Shown piece by piece: positions 20,644 through 29,903 of a DNA stretch of 64,000 bases. The stretch spans positions 46,849-110,848 of the forward strand of contig NZ_JAAVVE010000010.1 of NCBI RefSeq assembly GCF_018449795.1. The letters are read 5' to 3'. A program made the position numbers and the translations under genes. Below the pieces are notes generated by a model. It made no database searches and had not been told where the DNA came from. It saw only the letters and a list, made by a program, of their open reading frames with translations. Numbering within the stretch: the first letter of the stretch is position 1; each line of letters opens with the position of its first letter. Source of the stretch: Sphingomonas sp. dw_22. GTDB taxonomy: Bacteria; Pseudomonadota; Alphaproteobacteria; Sphingomonadales; Sphingomonadaceae.

Positions 20644-21264
20644 ATGACCACCGATTTCCATTTCTACGAGCCCGCACAGGGCCATCGCCTGGCCCATGAT
20701 CCGCTCAACGCGATCGTCGCCCCGCGCCCGATCGGCTGGATCAGCACCGTCTCGGCCGAGGGCGTGCGCAACCTGGCGCCCTACAGCTTCTTCAACGCCT
20801 TCAACTATTTCCCGCCGATCATCGGCTTCTCGTCGATGGGCTGGAAGGACAGCGTCGCCAATGTGGAGGCGACCGGCGAGTTCGTGTGGAACCTGGCGAC
20901 GCGCGCCCAGGCCGGGGCGATGAACGCCAGCTCGGCGACGGTGGGGCCGGAGGTGGACGAGTTCGCGCTCGCGGGGCTCGACACGCTGCCCTCGCGGCTG
21001 GTGAAGCCCGATCGCGTCGCGGGCAGCCCGGTCCAGTTCGAATGCAGGCTGACGCAGATCGTGCGGCTCCAGACCAAGGAAGGCCGCGAGCTCGACCAAT
21101 GGCTGGTGCTGGGCGAGGCGGTGGGCATCCATATCGACACCGCGATGCTGGAGGACGGCGTCTACCAGACCGCCCGCCCGCACCCGATCCTGCGCGGCGG
21201 CGGCCCGGCCGATTATTTCGAGATTGCCGAGGATGCCCTGTTCCGGATGCGCCGCCCGGGCTGA
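20644..21264 (+). CDS. Flavin reductase family protein (FMN-binding split barrel)
   Basis: The 206-residue protein has the flavin-reductase-like FMN-binding split-barrel fold. IVAPRPIGWISTVSAEGVRNLAPYSFFN holds the FMN-phosphate contacts and KDSVANVEATGEFVWNL continues the core. Members reduce flavin with NAD(P)H or act as flavoproteins of unknown substrate. No monooxygenase partner is adjacent. It is tail-to-tail with the TauE gene (3-bp gap). Confidence 0.88.
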   Translation: MTTDFHFYEPAQGHRLAHDPLNAIVAPRPIGWISTVSAEGVRNLAPYSFFNAFNYFPPIIGFSSMGWKDSVANVEATGEFVWNLATRAQAGAMNASSATVGPEVDEFALAGLDTLPSRLVKPDRVAGSPVQFECRLTQIVRLQTKEGRELDQWLVLGEAVGIHIDTAMLEDGVYQTARPHPILRGGGPADYFEIAEDALFRMRRPG

Positions 21265-21267
21265 TCC

Positions 21268-22029
21268 TCAGCCATAGGCGCGCAGGAAGAAGACGACGGT
21301 GGTGACTCCGGTCACCGCCAGCGTCCAGAGCCGGACCAGCCCATGGGGCAGCCGCTTGCCCAGCTTCGCGCCCAGCCAGCCGCCCAGGATCGCGCCCAGC
21401 AGCATCGGCAGGCAGAAGAGCCAGCGCACCAGTCCGCCCGCGATGAACACGATCGCGGCGGCGAGATTGGCGACCGCCAGCATCAGCGTGCGGATCGAGA
21501 AGAGCGAGCGCGGATCGGCGCCCGCGAGCAGGCCATAGGTGGCAGTGGTCATCAGCCCCACGCCGCCGCCGAAATAGCCGCCATAGATGCCGAGCAGCGA
21601 CTGGGCGATCATCAGCGTGCGCCGGCCGATCGTCACGCGGGCGCGCAGCCAGTCCGACGCGCGTCGCCCCATCGCGATCGCCAGGAAGGCGGCCAGCAGC
21701 AGCCAGGGGATGATGAAATCGAAGGCGCGCGACGGCGTGATCACCAGCAGCACGCTGCCGACCAGCCCGCCAGCGAAGGTGATGCCGGCCAGCACCCGCA
21801 CGTCGAGCCCCGCCACCGGCGCCAGCTCGTCGCGAAACTCCCAGGCGCTCGCGCCGGCACCGGGAAGCAAAGCGACGTTCGAGGTGGCGTTGGCCACGTT
21901 CGCGGGCAATCCCAGCGCGATCAGCACCGGCAGCGTCGCGAAGGTGCCGCCGCCGGCGAGCGCGTTCATCGCGCCGCCGAGCACACCCGCGGCGGCCGCG
22001 AGGAGAAGGTCATCCACAGCTTCGATCAC
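21268..22029 (-). CDS. TauE/SafE family sulfite/anion exporter
   Basis: The 253-residue integral membrane protein has about seven to eight hydrophobic helices. The family repeats GGAMNALAGGGTFATLPVL (N-terminal half) and IYGGYFGGGVGLM (C-terminal half) are both present. TauE/SafE proteins are proposed exporters of sulfite, sulfoacetate or other anions; the substrate is not predictable here. A GTG start at 22029 with GGGCGGGG upstream is used. Confidence 0.9.
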   Translation of the reverse strand: MIEAVDDLLLAAAAGVLGGAMNALAGGGTFATLPVLIALGLPANVANATSNVALLPGAGASAWEFRDELAPVAGLDVRVLAGITFAGGLVGSVLLVITPSRAFDFIIPWLLLAAFLAIAMGRRASDWLRARVTIGRRTLMIAQSLLGIYGGYFGGGVGLMTTATYGLLAGADPRSLFSIRTLMLAVANLAAAIVFIAGGLVRWLFCLPMLLGAILGGWLGAKLGKRLPHGLVRLWTLAVTGVTTVVFFLRAYG

Positions 22030-22094
22030 GTGCCCCGCCCGTTTCCTGCCAGGTCATCCGTTGGGAGAGTTTTGGCCTTGGAACAAGCCATGCA

Positions 22095-22122
22095 CTCTTC
22101 CCCGGCCTGCGCCGGGAAAGAG
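22095..22122 (-). terminator. Hairpin downstream of rlmN
   Basis: CTCTTCCCCGGC and GCCGGGAAAGAG form 12-bp arms with one mismatch around CTGC. It lies 39 bp beyond the rlmN stop and before tauE. No good T-tract follows, so termination is only probable. Confidence 0.45.
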
Positions 22123-22160
22123 ATATATCTAACCAGTTCGGGGGGACGAACCGAGGCGAT

Positions 22161-23369
22161 TCAGCCCAGCGCCGCCATCTTCTCCGCGGCCATCCGGTCC
22201 AGCTCGGCGCGGCTCTTCTTCTCCGACGCGGTTTTGAGCTGGCCGCAGGCGGCGTCGATGTCGCGCCCGCGCGGCGTGCGCACCGGCGCCGAGATGCCCG
22301 CCTCGAACACGATGTTCGAGAAGGCGCGGACCCGCTCCGGCGTCGAGGTTTCATAGGGGGCGCCGGGCCAGGGATTGAACGGGATCAGGTTCACCTTGGC
22401 GGGCAGCTTGTACTTCTTGATGAGGCGGACAAGCTCGTGCGCATCGGCGTCGCTGTCGTTCTTGTCCCTCAGCATCACATATTCGAAGGTGATGCGGCGG
22501 GCATTGTTGGCGCCGGGATAGTCGGCGCAGGCCTGGAGCAGCTCCTCGATGCCGTATTTGCGGTTCAGCGGCACGATCTCGTCGCGCACTTCCTTGGTCA
22601 CCGCATGGAGCGAGACCGCGAGGTTCACGCCGATCTCCTCGCCCGCACGCGCCATCATCGGCACCACGCCCGAGGTGGAGAGGGTGATGCGGCGCTTGGA
22701 GAGCGCGAGGCCGTCGCCGTCCATCACCAGCTTCAGCGCGTCGCGGACATTGTCGAAATTATAGAGCGGCTCGCCCATGCCCATCATCACGATGTTGGTG
22801 AGCATGCGGCCCTCGGGCTGGCTCGGCCATTCGCCGAGCGCGTCGCGCGCCAGCATCACCTGGCCGACGATCTCGGCCGGCACCAGGTTGCGCACCAGCC
22901 GCATCGTGCCGGTGTGGCAGAAGCGGCAATTGAGCGTGCAGCCGACCTGCGAGGAGACGCAGAGCGTGCCGCGATCCGCATCGGGGATGAAGACCATCTC
23001 GTAATCCTGGCCGTCGTCCGATCGCAGCAGCCATTTGCGCGTGCCGTCGGTCGAGATCTGCGCCTCGACCACTTCCGGCCGCGAGATCACGAAGCGTTGC
23101 TCCAGCCAGGGGTGCATCGCCTTCGAGATGTCGGTCATCTTCGAAAATTCGGTGGCGCCGCGATTGTAGATCCAGTGCCAGAGCTGCTTGGCGCGCAGCT
23201 TGGCCTGTTTCGGCTCGAGCTGCGAGGTCTCCAGCGCCATGCGCAGATCGGCCTTGGAAAGGCCGAGCAAGTCGATGCGGCCGTCGCTGCGCGGCACGAA
23301 GGCGCGCGGTACGGGCACGGGATCGATGTGCCCCGGAATGGGCATAAGGGCGGCCGACACTGTCTGCAT
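22161..23369 (-). CDS. rlmN: 23S rRNA (adenine2503-C2)-methyltransferase / tRNA A37 methyltransferase
   Basis: RlmN is a radical SAM enzyme that methylates C2 of A2503 in 23S rRNA and A37 in some tRNAs. The 402-residue protein has the cluster motif [12 protein letters not shown] (Cys144, Cys148, Cys151), preceded by CVSSQV, and the second catalytic cysteine near the C-terminus in [17 protein letters not shown] and [10 protein letters not shown] are family hallmarks. The N-terminal 25 residues are variable, so the start at MQTVSA is likely but not certain. Divergent from the DUF4168-type gene. Confidence 0.96.
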   Translation of the reverse strand: MQTVSAALMPIPGHIDPVPVPRAFVPRSDGRIDLLGLSKADLRMALETSQLEPKQAKLRAKQLWHWIYNRGATEFSKMTDISKAMHPWLEQRFVISRPEVVEAQISTDGTRKWLLRSDDGQDYEMVFIPDADRGTLCVSSQVGCTLNCRFCHTGTMRLVRNLVPAEIVGQVMLARDALGEWPSQPEGRMLTNIVMMGMGEPLYNFDNVRDALKLVMDGDGLALSKRRITLSTSGVVPMMARAGEEIGVNLAVSLHAVTKEVRDEIVPLNRKYGIEELLQACADYPGANNARRITFEYVMLRDKNDSDADAHELVRLIKKYKLPAKVNLIPFNPWPGAPYETSTPERVRAFSNIVFEAGISAPVRTPRGRDIDAACGQLKTASEKKSRAELDRMAAEKMAALG

Positions 23370-23545
23370 GGGGCGCCATGTAGGCGATTCCGCACCGGAA
23401 TTCCACTCCCGCGCCGCATCGCCGATGGTGACGCGCCGGGTAACCTTATCCCGCTTATGCCACGACGCACCGCGCAAAGGGTTGCCGGGAGCGGTCGCGG
23501 CTGTCCAGCTTGGGCGCGGGAATAGCCCTCAATTTGGAGTTGGAC

Positions 23546-23935
23546 ATGAAATTTCGCATCTCGATGATGGCCTTGGGCGCGACTCTTCTGAGCTCGCCGG
23601 CGGCCTTCGCCCAGGACACCCCCACCCAGACCGCGCCCGAGCCGGCCACTCCGGCGGCGCCCGCCGCATCGGCGGCACCGGCCACCGTGACCGATGCGGA
23701 GGTGACTCAGTTCGCCACCGCGGCGCTGGCCATCGAAAAAATCAACAAGGACACCACGATCGCCGCGGCGGACAAGAACACCAAGATGGCCGAGGCGGTG
23801 ACGAGCTCCGGCCTGGAGCCGACGCGCTTCAACGAGATCGGCCAGGCGATGCAGGCCGATCCGGTGCTCAACCAGCGCATCCAGAAGGCGGCGGCGGAAC
23901 AGCAACCCGCCGCGACGGCACCGGCGCCGCAATAA
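23546..23935 (+). CDS. Periplasmic DUF4168-like protein
   Basis: A 129-residue exported protein with a Sec signal peptide (cleavage near AFA at residue 20), then an Ala/Pro/Thr-rich linker and a small helical domain. The domain has EVTQFATAALAIEKI, a GLEPTRFNEIGQAMQ helix and DPVLNQRI, the pattern of DUF4168 proteins, whose function is unknown. The start MKFRISM follows GGAGTTGGAC. It ends with an Ala/Pro tail. It is followed by a GC hairpin shared with the convergent SDR gene. Confidence 0.78.
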   Translation: MKFRISMMALGATLLSSPAAFAQDTPTQTAPEPATPAAPAASAAPATVTDAEVTQFATAALAIEKINKDTTIAAADKNTKMAEAVTSSGLEPTRFNEIGQAMQADPVLNQRIQKAAAEQQPAATAPAPQ

Positions 23936-23941
23936 GCCTTG

Positions 23942-23968
23942 GGGCGGCGGCGTCACCGGCCGCCGCCC
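23942..23968. terminator. GC hairpin between convergent genes
   Basis: Nine-base arms GGGCGGCGG and CCGCCGCCC around a 9-base loop lie between the DUF4168-type gene and the SDR gene. There is no T-run on either side, so it is a weak, possibly bidirectional terminator. Confidence 0.5.
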
Positions 23969-23975
23969 TGGGCCT

Positions 23976-24917
23976 TCAAGCGGGAACGCAGCCCAGCGCC
24001 CTGAGCGTGACAGGCAGCGCCTCCTCCAGCGGAGTGTGCGGCTCCTCGCCGAGCAGCTCGACCAGGTCGCGATTGTCGAGCCTGAGCGGGTGCCGCCAAT
24101 AGGTGCGCATCTCGATCAGTTCCTTCAGCGTCGGGTTGAACGGCGCGATCAGCGGCAGCAGCGCCCAGGGCATGCGCCGGATCTTCGCCTGGGGGGCGCC
24201 GGCCGCCACGGCGACCCAGCTCGCGAAATCCTCGCCGTCATGGTCCCAGAAGCCGGCGAAATGATAGCGGGCGAAGCGGGGCAGCTCGCGATCCCGGTCC
24301 AGCAGCCGGGCGAAGGTCTCGCCGACATCGGGCAGATAGGCCCAGGCATGGCCAACTCCCCTGCTCCCCGGATTGGTGACCGCGGTGACCGGCTTGCCGG
24401 GCTTCACCATGCCCTGCGACAGCCAGCTGTTGCCCGGCCGCGGCCCGAAGAAATCGCCGGCGCGCAGGATGACGACGCGCGCGCCGGACGCCTCCAGGCG
24501 CTTCTCCATCTCGCCCCGGATGCGGCCCTTGCGGGTGGAGGGATGTTGCGGCGAATCGGGCTTCGCCACCGGCGTCTCGGCGGGATCGTAATTGTAGATC
24601 GTGCCCGGCAGCGCGAGCCGCGCATCGTTGGCGAGCGCGGCGGCGATGCTGTTGTCGAGCATCGGCAGCACCAGCCGCTCCCAGTCGCGATAGCCCGGCG
24701 GGTTCACCGCATGGACGATCGCGTCCACCCCGTCGGCGGCGTGCAGTACGGCGGGGCGGTCCATCGCATCGCCTTCGAACCACGCGATCTCCGGGTCCAT
24801 GCCCGGCCGGACCGCGCGGGTCAGCCCGCGCACCTTCCAGCCATGGCGCAGCAGCGCCCGCGCCGTCTCGCCACCCACGCCGCCCGTCGCCCCGAGCACC
24901 AATACCGTCTTTTCCAT
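23976..24917 (-). CDS. NAD(P)-binding SDR-type epimerase/dehydratase family protein
   Basis: The 313-residue protein is an atypical/extended short-chain dehydrogenase with the Rossmann loop LVLGATGGVGGETARALL at the start and DGVDAIVHAVNPPGY downstream. The usual YxxxK is not clear (a TIYNYDPAET segment occupies the site), so catalysis may differ from classic epimerases. ATG 24917 follows AGAGGAAG. It is divergent from a LysR gene with 90 bp between starts, so it is probably that regulator's target. Confidence 0.82.
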   Translation of the reverse strand: MEKTVLVLGATGGVGGETARALLRHGWKVRGLTRAVRPGMDPEIAWFEGDAMDRPAVLHAADGVDAIVHAVNPPGYRDWERLVLPMLDNSIAAALANDARLALPGTIYNYDPAETPVAKPDSPQHPSTRKGRIRGEMEKRLEASGARVVILRAGDFFGPRPGNSWLSQGMVKPGKPVTAVTNPGSRGVGHAWAYLPDVGETFARLLDRDRELPRFARYHFAGFWDHDGEDFASWVAVAAGAPQAKIRRMPWALLPLIAPFNPTLKELIEMRTYWRHPLRLDNRDLVELLGEEPHTPLEEALPVTLRALGCVPA

Positions 24918-25007
24918 CTTCGCTTCCTCTTGATTGCCGGGCGAAGATGCGGGCAAACGCGCTGGAATAAAATTGCCGAACATTTTCAGCTCGCCTATCA
25001 AAAATAT

Positions 25008-25901
25008 ATGAGCTCACTCGATTCGGGCGTGGATTGGGAGCGCCAGCGGGCGTTCCTGGCGGTGATGAGCGAGGGCAGCCTGTCCGCCGCCGCGCGGCGG
25101 ATCGGCATCGCCCAGCCGACTGTCCGGCGGCGGATCGAGGAGCTGGAGGCGCAGATCGGCGCGCCCTTGTTCACGCGCTCGCCCAGCGGGCTGCTGCCGA
25201 CCGAGCGTGCCCATGCGCTGAGCGAGCATGCCCGCGCGATGGCGATGGCGGCCGATGCGTTCATCCGCTCCGCCTCGGCCGACGCGCATGAGGTGGCGGG
25301 CACGGTGCGGATCTCGGCAAGCGACGTGATCGCGATCGAAGTGCTGCCCGCGATCCTCTCCGAGCTGATGCGCGCGCATCCGGCGCTGGTGATCGAGCTC
25401 AGCCCGAGCAACCGCAACGAAGACCTGTTGCGGCGCGAGGCCGATATCGCGGTGCGGATGGTCCCGCCGCGGCAGGAGGCGCTGCTCGCCCGGCGGATCG
25501 GCGTCGTGGTGCTGGGGCTGCACGCGCATCCGGACTATCTGGCGCGCAGGGGCACGCCCGCGACACTGGACGACCTCCCCAACCATGCATTGATCGGCGT
25601 GGAGCGCGACAGCCCGGCCCTGCGCAGCTTGCAGGACCAGGGCTTCGACGTGTGGATCGAGGATTTCGCCTTCCGCAGCGAGAGCGACCTCGCCCAGCTC
25701 GCGGCGATCCGCGCCGGGCTGGGCCTGGGCTTCTGCCAGACCGGGTTGGGCGCACGCGACGGGCTGGTGCGGCTGCTGCCGGAAGCGCTGGTCTTCAACC
25801 TGGAGACCTGGGTGGTCTGCCATGAGGATCTGCGGAACGTCGCCCGCGTGCGCGCGGTGTTCGATGCGCTGGTGGCGGGGCTTCGGACCTATATCGGATG
25901 A
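25008..25901 (+). CDS. LysR family transcriptional regulator
   Basis: The 297-residue protein has an N-terminal LysR helix-turn-helix (WERQRAFLAVMSEGSLSAAARRIGIAQPTVRRRIEELE) and a type 2 periplasmic-binding effector domain (from about residue 90). ATG 25008 is the natural start; the frame stays open far upstream by chance, antisense to the SDR gene. The divergent arrangement with the SDR gene is the classic LysR layout, with the operator expected in 24918-25007. The effector is unknown. Confidence 0.92.
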   Translation: MSSLDSGVDWERQRAFLAVMSEGSLSAAARRIGIAQPTVRRRIEELEAQIGAPLFTRSPSGLLPTERAHALSEHARAMAMAADAFIRSASADAHEVAGTVRISASDVIAIEVLPAILSELMRAHPALVIELSPSNRNEDLLRREADIAVRMVPPRQEALLARRIGVVVLGLHAHPDYLARRGTPATLDDLPNHALIGVERDSPALRSLQDQGFDVWIEDFAFRSESDLAQLAAIRAGLGLGFCQTGLGARDGLVRLLPEALVFNLETWVVCHEDLRNVARVRAVFDALVAGLRTYIG

Positions 25902-25939
25902 AAGATGCGGCGCCCCGCTCGGATCGTAGCCAAAGCAAA

Positions 25940-25967
25940 CGTCATCCCCGCGCAGGCGGGGATGACG
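25940..25967 (+). terminator. Palindromic hairpin after LysR gene
   Basis: Perfect 12-bp arms CGTCATCCCCGC and GCGGGGATGACG enclose GCAG, followed by ATTTCT. It resembles the CGTCACCCC arms of the 16.3 kb element, so it may be a REP unit recruited as a terminator. Confidence 0.6.
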
Positions 25968-26004
25968 ATTTCTATGGAGCCCTGAGAGTCCCCCAAAAAG
26001 CAGA

Positions 26005-26037
26005 ACGGCCCGGTTCGGGGGATCCGAACCGGGCCGT
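26005..26037 (-). terminator. Rho-independent terminator of typA
   Basis: Perfect 14-bp arms (ACGGCCCGGTTCGG and complement) enclose a 5-base loop. On the minus strand they are followed by TCTGCTTTTTGG, 36 bp past the typA stop. Confidence 0.88.
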
Positions 26038-26072
26038 ATTCCAGCGGGACCGATAGGCCCGGCCGAAGCCGA

Positions 26073-27893
26073 TCAGGCCGCGGCCTTGGCGCGCGAGGCC
26101 TTCTTGCGCTCGTGCGGATCGAGGTGGCGCTTGCGCAGCCGGATCGACTTGGGCGTGACTTCGACCATTTCGTCGTCGTCGATATAGGCGATCGCCTGCT
26201 CCAGCGTCATCTTCTTCGGCGGCGTCAGGCGAATCGCATCGTCCTTGCCGCCCGAGGCGCGGAAGTTGGTGAGCTGCTTCGCCTTCATCGGATTGACCTC
26301 GAGGTCATCCGGCTTGGCGTTCTCGCCGACGATCATGCCCTCGTACAGCGCCTCGCCGTGCCCGACGAACAGGATGCCGCGCTCCTCGAGCGGACCCAGC
26401 GCGTAGCTGTTGGCCTCGCCCGCGCCGTTCGAGATCAGCACGCCGTTCTTGCGGCCTTCGATATTGCCCTTGTGGGGACCGTATTTCTCGAACAGCCGGT
26501 TCATGATGCCAGTTCCGCGCGTGTCCGACAGGAACTCGCCGTGATAGCCGATCATGCCGCGGCTGGGCGCCGAGAAGGTGATGCGGGTCTTGCCGCCGCC
26601 CGAGGGACGCATGTCGGTCATCTCGGCCTTGCGGATGTTCATCTTCTCGACGACCGTGCCCGAATATTCCTCGTCCACGTCGATGATGACGGTCTCGTAG
26701 GGCTCGGTCTTCTTGCCGTCCTCCTCGCGGAACAGCACGCGCGGACGGCTGATGCCGAGCTCGAAGCCCTCGCGGCGCATCGTCTCGATCAGCACGCCGA
26801 GCTGGAGCTCGCCGCGGCCGGCGACTTCGTAGGAATCGCGGTCGTCGGCCTCGGTGACCTTGATCGCGACGTTCGATTCGGCTTCGCGGAACAGGCGGTC
26901 GCGGATCATGCGCGACGTCACCTTGCTGCCCTCGCGCCCCGCCATCGGCGAATCGTTGACGGCGAAGCGCATCGACAGCGTCGGCGGATCGATCGGCTGG
27001 GCGTGGAGCGGCTCGCTGACGCTGGGATCGCAGATCGTGTTCGAGACCGTGGCGGTGGTCAGGCCAGCCAGGCTGATGATGTCGCCGGCCTGCGCCTCTT
27101 CGGTCGGCACGCGCTCCAGCCCGCGGAAGGTCATGATCTTCGACGCGCGGCCCGTCTCGACGACGTTGCCGTCGTTATCGAGCGCATGGATCTGCTGGTT
27201 GGTCTTGACCGAGCCGGAGAAGACCAGGCCGGTGAGGATGCGGCCGAGGAAATTGTCGCGATCGAGCAGCGTCACCAGGAACTTGAACGGACCGTCCGGA
27301 TCGGCCGACGGCGCGGGCACATGCTCGACGATCTTGTTGAACAAGGGCGCCAGCGTGCCTTCGCGCAAGGAATGATCGTCATTGGCATAGCCATTGCGGC
27401 CCGAGGCATAGAGCACGGGGAAGTCGAGCTGCTCGTCGGTGGCATCGAGGCTCACGAACAGGTCGAACACCTCGTCGAGCACTTCCTGGATGCGCTCGTC
27501 CGGGCGATCGATCTTGTTGACGACGACGATCGGGCGCAGGCCCAGCGCCAGCGCCTTGCCGGTGACGAACTTGGTCTGCGGCATCGCGCCCTCGGACGAA
27601 TCGACCAGCAGGATCACGCCGTCGACCATCGACAGGATGCGCTCCACCTCGCCGCCGAAATCGGCGTGGCCGGGGGTATCGACGATGTTGATCCGCGTGC
27701 CCTCCCAGTCCACCGAGGTGCACTTGGCGAGGATGGTGATCCCGCGCTCTTTCTCGAGATCGTTCGAATCCATCGCCCGCTCTTCGATGCGCTGGTTGTC
27801 GCGGAACGTGCCGGACTGACGGAAAAGCTGGTCGACTAGCGTGGTCTTGCCGTGATCGACGTGGGCGATGATCGCCACGTTACGAAGATTCAT
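26073..27893 (-). CDS. typA: Ribosome-associated GTPase TypA/BipA
   Basis: TypA/BipA is a translational GTPase that helps 50S assembly and stress or low-temperature growth. The 606-residue protein has G1 AHVDHGKTTL, the switch segment DTPGHADFGGE and NKIDRPD, followed by EF-G-like domains II, III and V and the BipA-specific C-terminal domain. Length and order match the family exactly. It is a single gene with its own terminator. Confidence 0.97.
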   Translation of the reverse strand: MNLRNVAIIAHVDHGKTTLVDQLFRQSGTFRDNQRIEERAMDSNDLEKERGITILAKCTSVDWEGTRINIVDTPGHADFGGEVERILSMVDGVILLVDSSEGAMPQTKFVTGKALALGLRPIVVVNKIDRPDERIQEVLDEVFDLFVSLDATDEQLDFPVLYASGRNGYANDDHSLREGTLAPLFNKIVEHVPAPSADPDGPFKFLVTLLDRDNFLGRILTGLVFSGSVKTNQQIHALDNDGNVVETGRASKIMTFRGLERVPTEEAQAGDIISLAGLTTATVSNTICDPSVSEPLHAQPIDPPTLSMRFAVNDSPMAGREGSKVTSRMIRDRLFREAESNVAIKVTEADDRDSYEVAGRGELQLGVLIETMRREGFELGISRPRVLFREEDGKKTEPYETVIIDVDEEYSGTVVEKMNIRKAEMTDMRPSGGGKTRITFSAPSRGMIGYHGEFLSDTRGTGIMNRLFEKYGPHKGNIEGRKNGVLISNGAGEANSYALGPLEERGILFVGHGEALYEGMIVGENAKPDDLEVNPMKAKQLTNFRASGGKDDAIRLTPPKKMTLEQAIAYIDDDEMVEVTPKSIRLRKRHLDPHERKKASRAKAAA

Positions 27894-27988
27894 ACATTAT
27901 CCTGAATGTCGCGGGAGCGCGTTATCGCGGGCGCCCATAGCCGAATTTGTGCGTTGCGGGAAGGGCAAGCGGAACCATGGAGATAGTT

Positions 27989-28558
27989 ATGCCGGAACCA
28001 GTTGCAATCCAGGTCATCATCGGCAGCGTGCGCGAGGGGCGGATGGCGCTTCCGATCGCGCATTGGGTGATGGAGCAGGCGGCCCTGCGCGAAGACCTGG
28101 CCTGCGAGGCGATCGACCTCAAGGACTGGGATCTGCCCTTCTTCTGGCACCCCAGGCCGCCGGCGATGGGCGGCTATGCCGATCCCTTGCAGCAGCGCTG
28201 GGCCGGGAAGATCGGCACGGCCGACGGCTATATCCTGGTGGCGCCCGAATATAATCACGGGCCGAGCGCGGTGCTGAAGAACGCGCTCGACACCGTCTAT
28301 GCCGAGTGGAACCGCAAACCGGTGGCGTTCGTCGCCTATGGCGGGATGGGCGGGGCGCGCTCGGTCGAGCAATTGCGGCTGAACGCGGTGGAGCTGCAGA
28401 TGGCGCCGCTGGAAGCCGCGATCCACCTGACCGGCGCGGGCGCCAAGCGCCAGGGCGACCGCTTCCTGGGCGACGACAAGGACAACCAGCGGCTGGGGCA
28501 TCTGTTCGACGAGCTGGCCTGGTGGGGACGGACGCTGAAGGCGGGACGCACGAGCTAG
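27989..28558 (+). CDS. NADPH-dependent FMN reductase family protein
   Basis: The 189-residue flavodoxin-like protein has the FMN phosphate loop IIGSVREGRM at the start and the flavin-contacting PEYNHGPSAVLKNALD around residue 85-100, typical of azoreductase/chromate-reductase-like NAD(P)H:FMN oxidoreductases. GGAG sits 6 bases before ATG 27989. It is divergent from typA. The physiological substrate is unknown. Confidence 0.9.
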   Translation: MPEPVAIQVIIGSVREGRMALPIAHWVMEQAALREDLACEAIDLKDWDLPFFWHPRPPAMGGYADPLQQRWAGKIGTADGYILVAPEYNHGPSAVLKNALDTVYAEWNRKPVAFVAYGGMGGARSVEQLRLNAVELQMAPLEAAIHLTGAGAKRQGDRFLGDDKDNQRLGHLFDELAWWGRTLKAGRTS

Positions 28559-28615
28559 AGCCGGAAAATGAGGTGATTGGCGCGTATCTCCGCAGCCCTT
28601 GGCGTTTCCCGTGTA

Positions 28616-28639
28616 GTGTACTATCTAACTGACACACTT
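28616..28639. promoter_or_regulatory. Candidate operator upstream of telA-like gene
   Basis: AGTGT and ACACT arms (28616-28620 and 28635-28639) surround a 14-base A/T-richer core, and TAGT-GT-ACTA overlaps the left arm. The site lies about 56 bp before the telA-like start in otherwise GC-rich DNA. It could be a GntR- or PadR-type operator overlapping the promoter, but no regulator gene is adjacent. Confidence 0.4.
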
Positions 28640-28694
28640 GGATAGAAGCGGCAATGCCCCTATTGATGGGCCGGGCAGCTTTTGGAGGAATTGC

Positions 28695-29900
28695 ATGGCG
28701 ACGGAAACCGCGACAGCCGAACCCGATCTGGTGCTGACGCCGCCCGAGCCGGTGAAGGTGGTCGCCCCCGAAAAGGCTGCCGGGCTGGTACCGGTCGACG
28801 ACAAGAAGCGGACCGAGCTCGAATCGCGAGTCGATACGTTCATCGACGATCTGGTGGCGCATGACGTCAACTCGCCCGAGTTCGGCAAGCGAGTCGATGC
28901 GATCGCGGCGATGGGGCAGAAGGAGATCCGCGACGCGGCCGGCCAGTCGAACCGCTTCCTCGATCGCCCGGTGAAGGCGATCGGCAACGATACCGGCGTC
29001 GGCGCCGACCTGCTCGCGCTGCGCAAGACCGTCGAGGATCTCGATCCCAGCAGGAACGGCAGGCTGGTCGGCGGCAAGGACGGTTTTCTGAGCAAGCTCT
29101 TCGGCGGCAGCGGGATGAAGCAGTATTTCCGCAAATACCAGTCGTCGCAGAGCCACATCAACGGCATCCTCAAGAGCCTGTCCAACGGCAAGGACGAGCT
29201 GCTGATGGACAATGCCGCGATCGACACCGAGCGCGCGAACCTGTGGAACGCGATGGGCCGGCTGGAGCAGATGATCTATCTCTCCAAGGCGATGGACACG
29301 AGGATCGAGGACAAGGCCAACGAACTCGATCACACCGATCCCGCCAAGGCCAAGGCGCTGCGCGAGACCGCGCTCTTCTATGTCCGCCAGCGCACCCAGG
29401 ATCTGCTCACCCAGATGGCGGTGACGGTGCAGGGCTATCTGGCGCTCGACCTGGTCAAGAAGAACAATGTCGAGCTGGTGAAGGGCGTCGATCGCGCCTC
29501 CACCACTACCGTATCGGCGCTGCGCACCGCCGTCACCGTGGCGCAGGCGCTGACCAACCAGAAGCTGGTGCTCGACCAGATCACCGCGCTCAACACCACC
29601 ACGGCGGGGCTGATCGATTCGACCGGCCAGCTGCTCAAGAGCCAGTCGGCCGCGATCCACGAGCAGGCGGCGAGCTCGACGATCCCGGTCGAGACGCTCC
29701 AGCGCGCGTTCCAGAACATCTACGACACGATGGACGCGATCGACACGTTCAAGCTCAAGGCGCTCGACAGCATGAAGACGACGGTCACCACGCTTTCGAG
29801 CGAGGTCGAGAAATCGAAGGGCTATATCGCCCGGGCCGAGGGCGCGGCGCAGAACCAGGTCTCCGGCCCCGGCGAGACGTTCAAGCTGGAGGCGCTGTAA
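28695..29900 (+). CDS. Toxic anion resistance protein, TelA family
   Basis: The 401-residue cytoplasmic protein is largely alpha-helical and belongs to the TelA/KlaA/YceH family, named for tellurite resistance but widely linked to envelope or phage stress. Family segments include FLSKLFGGSGMKQYFRKY (about 132-150), a helical RLEQMIYLSKAMDTRIEDK stretch and DLVKKNNVELVKGVDRAST. The start at MATETAT has TTTGGAGGAA upstream. The XpaC-like membrane gene follows after 3 bp; telA-xpaC pairing is common, which supports a joint role at the membrane. Confidence 0.9.
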   Translation: MATETATAEPDLVLTPPEPVKVVAPEKAAGLVPVDDKKRTELESRVDTFIDDLVAHDVNSPEFGKRVDAIAAMGQKEIRDAAGQSNRFLDRPVKAIGNDTGVGADLLALRKTVEDLDPSRNGRLVGGKDGFLSKLFGGSGMKQYFRKYQSSQSHINGILKSLSNGKDELLMDNAAIDTERANLWNAMGRLEQMIYLSKAMDTRIEDKANELDHTDPAKAKALRETALFYVRQRTQDLLTQMAVTVQGYLALDLVKKNNVELVKGVDRASTTTVSALRTAVTVAQALTNQKLVLDQITALNTTTAGLIDSTGQLLKSQSAAIHEQAASSTIPVETLQRAFQNIYDTMDAIDTFKLKALDSMKTTVTTLSSEVEKSKGYIARAEGAAQNQVSGPGETFKLEAL

Positions 29901-29903
29901 GCC

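Noticed and set aside
24036..25007. Extended N-terminus for the LysR protein
   Set aside because: The upstream frame is antisense to the SDR gene; the LysR helix-turn-helix begins right after ATG 25008.
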